Assembly (NCBI GenBank): GCA_008363265.1
Contig: RHKR01000330.1
Coordinates: forward strand, 1-5,937
Reading direction: 5' to 3'
Source: Chlorobiota bacterium
Lineage (GTDB): Bacteria; Bacteroidota; Ignavibacteria; Ignavibacteriales; Ignavibacteriaceae
DNA: 5,937 bases
A program made the position numbers and the translations under genes. Under the pieces are notes generated by a model. That model was given only the letters and a program-made list of their open reading frames with translations. It made no database searches and had not been told where the DNA came from. Shown here in pieces: positions 5,201-5,937 of the stretch. Positions within the stretch are counted from its first letter, which is position 1. The number at the start of each line of letters is the position of its first letter.

Positions 5201-5937
5201 TTGAGATATTTTCTTCTGCTTTTACTGTCCCCAATTCTCCTTTTCTCACAGGCCACACCCGATCAGCAATCAACAATTCTCAGGGGATTCGTTACCGACT
5301 CGACCAACGGTGAGCCTGTAATTTACGCGAATGTGATAATAAAGGGGACAAAACACGGTGCCTCGACCAACACTTCGGGGTACTACATCATCCCTTCGGT
5401 GCCACCCGGTAAACAAACCGTGATCTACTCGATGATGGGCTATAAACCGCTCGAAATGGCGGTCGATATACCCAGCGGCCAGATCACGCAGGTGGATGTG
5501 AAGCTCGTCCCGGTTTCATACACGACCCAGACCCTCACGATCTACGGCGAAAAATCGGTTGAGGCGAACGCTACGGACCTCGGACTGGAGAAGATCACCG
5601 CGCAGGAGATCAAACTCCTTCCCAAGGGAGTGGAAGCTGATGTGCTGCGGACACTTCAGTACAGCTCCGGTGTGAGCACAACGGGCGATGTTACCGCGAG
5701 GTATTTTGTGCGTGGAAGCGATAACGAGCAGAATGTGGTGCTGCTGAACAACGCCACCATTTACAATCCCTACCACGCTCTTGGTATCTTCTCGGTGGTT
5801 GACCCCGAGATCGCCTCGGCGCTCGAATTTCACAAAGGCGGGTTCACTGCCGAACACGGCGGAAGGCTCTCATCGGTTCTTGATATCATTACCAAGGATG
5901 GGAACAAGAACCACTTCAGCGGCGCGGCAAACGGTTC
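5201..5937 (+). CDS. TonB-dependent outer-membrane receptor, N-terminal part (3' end outside window)
   Basis: The visible 245 residues start with TTG at 5201. Residues 1-18 (RYFLLLLLSPILLFSQA after the initiator) form a Sec signal peptide. Residues 26-103 are a carboxypeptidase-like regulatory domain (RGFVTDSTNGEPVIYANVII, then GYYIIPSVPPGKQTVIYSMMGY), the N-terminal extension common in Bacteroidota receptors. Residues about 130-245 are the start of the plug domain: ARYFVRGSDNEQNVVLLNN (166-184), IYNPYHALGIFS, then KGGFTAEHGGRLSSVLDII (212-230). The beta-barrel lies beyond the window. The protein should import a ligand across the outer membrane using TonB energy; the ligand is unknown. No TonB box is evident. 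The first in-frame ATG lies more than 70 codons in, inside the regulatory domain, so an ATG-only start would remove the signal peptide. Confidence 0.9.
   Translation, partial: MRYFLLLLLSPILLFSQATPDQQSTILRGFVTDSTNGEPVIYANVIIKGTKHGASTNTSGYYIIPSVPPGKQTVIYSMMGYKPLEMAVDIPSGQITQVDVKLVPVSYTTQTLTIYGEKSVEANATDLGLEKITAQEIKLLPKGVEADVLRTLQYSSGVSTTGDVTARYFVRGSDNEQNVVLLNNATIYNPYHALGIFSVVDPEIASALEFHKGGFTAEHGGRLSSVLDIITKDGNKNHFSGAANG

Noticed and set aside
5516..5857. 113-residue - strand frame opposite the receptor
   Set aside because: It lies antisense to a clearly conserved plug domain and has no recognisable protein features.

Overview
The window looks like a chromosomal segment from the Bacteroidota/Ignavibacteriota (FCB) group, most likely an Ignavibacteria-type bacterium. 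Two proteins end in type IX secretion (T9SS) type A sorting domains with the characteristic SPNPFN / NYPNPFNPST motif. The last gene encodes a TonB-dependent receptor with a carboxypeptidase-like N-terminal domain. One promoter matches the Bacteroidota form (TTG ... TAnnTTTG). No phage, insertion sequence, CRISPR array, tRNA or rRNA was seen.

Layout: (1) The 3' end of a surface or secreted protein on the + strand (to 542) carries an FG-GAP-type calcium loop and a T9SS tail. (2) A convergent spacer (543-776) is filled with short hairpin and direct repeats. (3) A 183-residue secreted protein of unknown function is encoded on the - strand (777-1328), with a clear ribosome binding site and promoter. 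(4) A repeat-rich spacer (1329-1613) holds a 38-base imperfect inverted repeat. (5) An EamA/DMT-family transporter lies on the - strand (1614 to about 2462) and appears to lack most of its fifth membrane helix. (6) A divergent spacer separates it from a complete GH13 alpha-amylase-family enzyme on the + strand (2585-4471) that has a Sec signal peptide and a T9SS tail. (7) An 80-base convergent spacer is almost entirely one large stem-loop built from a 7-base tandem repeat. (8) A 143-residue three-helix membrane protein of unknown function lies on the - strand (4552-4983). (9) A divergent spacer (4984-5200) contains several dyads and a hairpin followed by seven T. (10) The 5' end of a TonB-dependent receptor gene begins with TTG at 5201 and runs off the window.

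The genes do not form an obvious operon: orientation alternates almost gene by gene. A shared theme is the cell envelope. The amylase and the first protein would be exported by Sec and then placed on the surface or released by T9SS. The receptor could import a substrate across the outer membrane, and the two multi-helix proteins sit in the inner membrane. A link between amylase and receptor in glycan use is possible, but the membrane gene and its two spacers separate them and nothing in the sequence proves it.

I found no convincing new multi-gene system. The most unusual signals are the non-coding repeats (hairpin pairs, GCCGCGGC palindromes, a decayed AATCCG repeat family), the TM5 gap in the transporter, and the structured divergent leader before the receptor.
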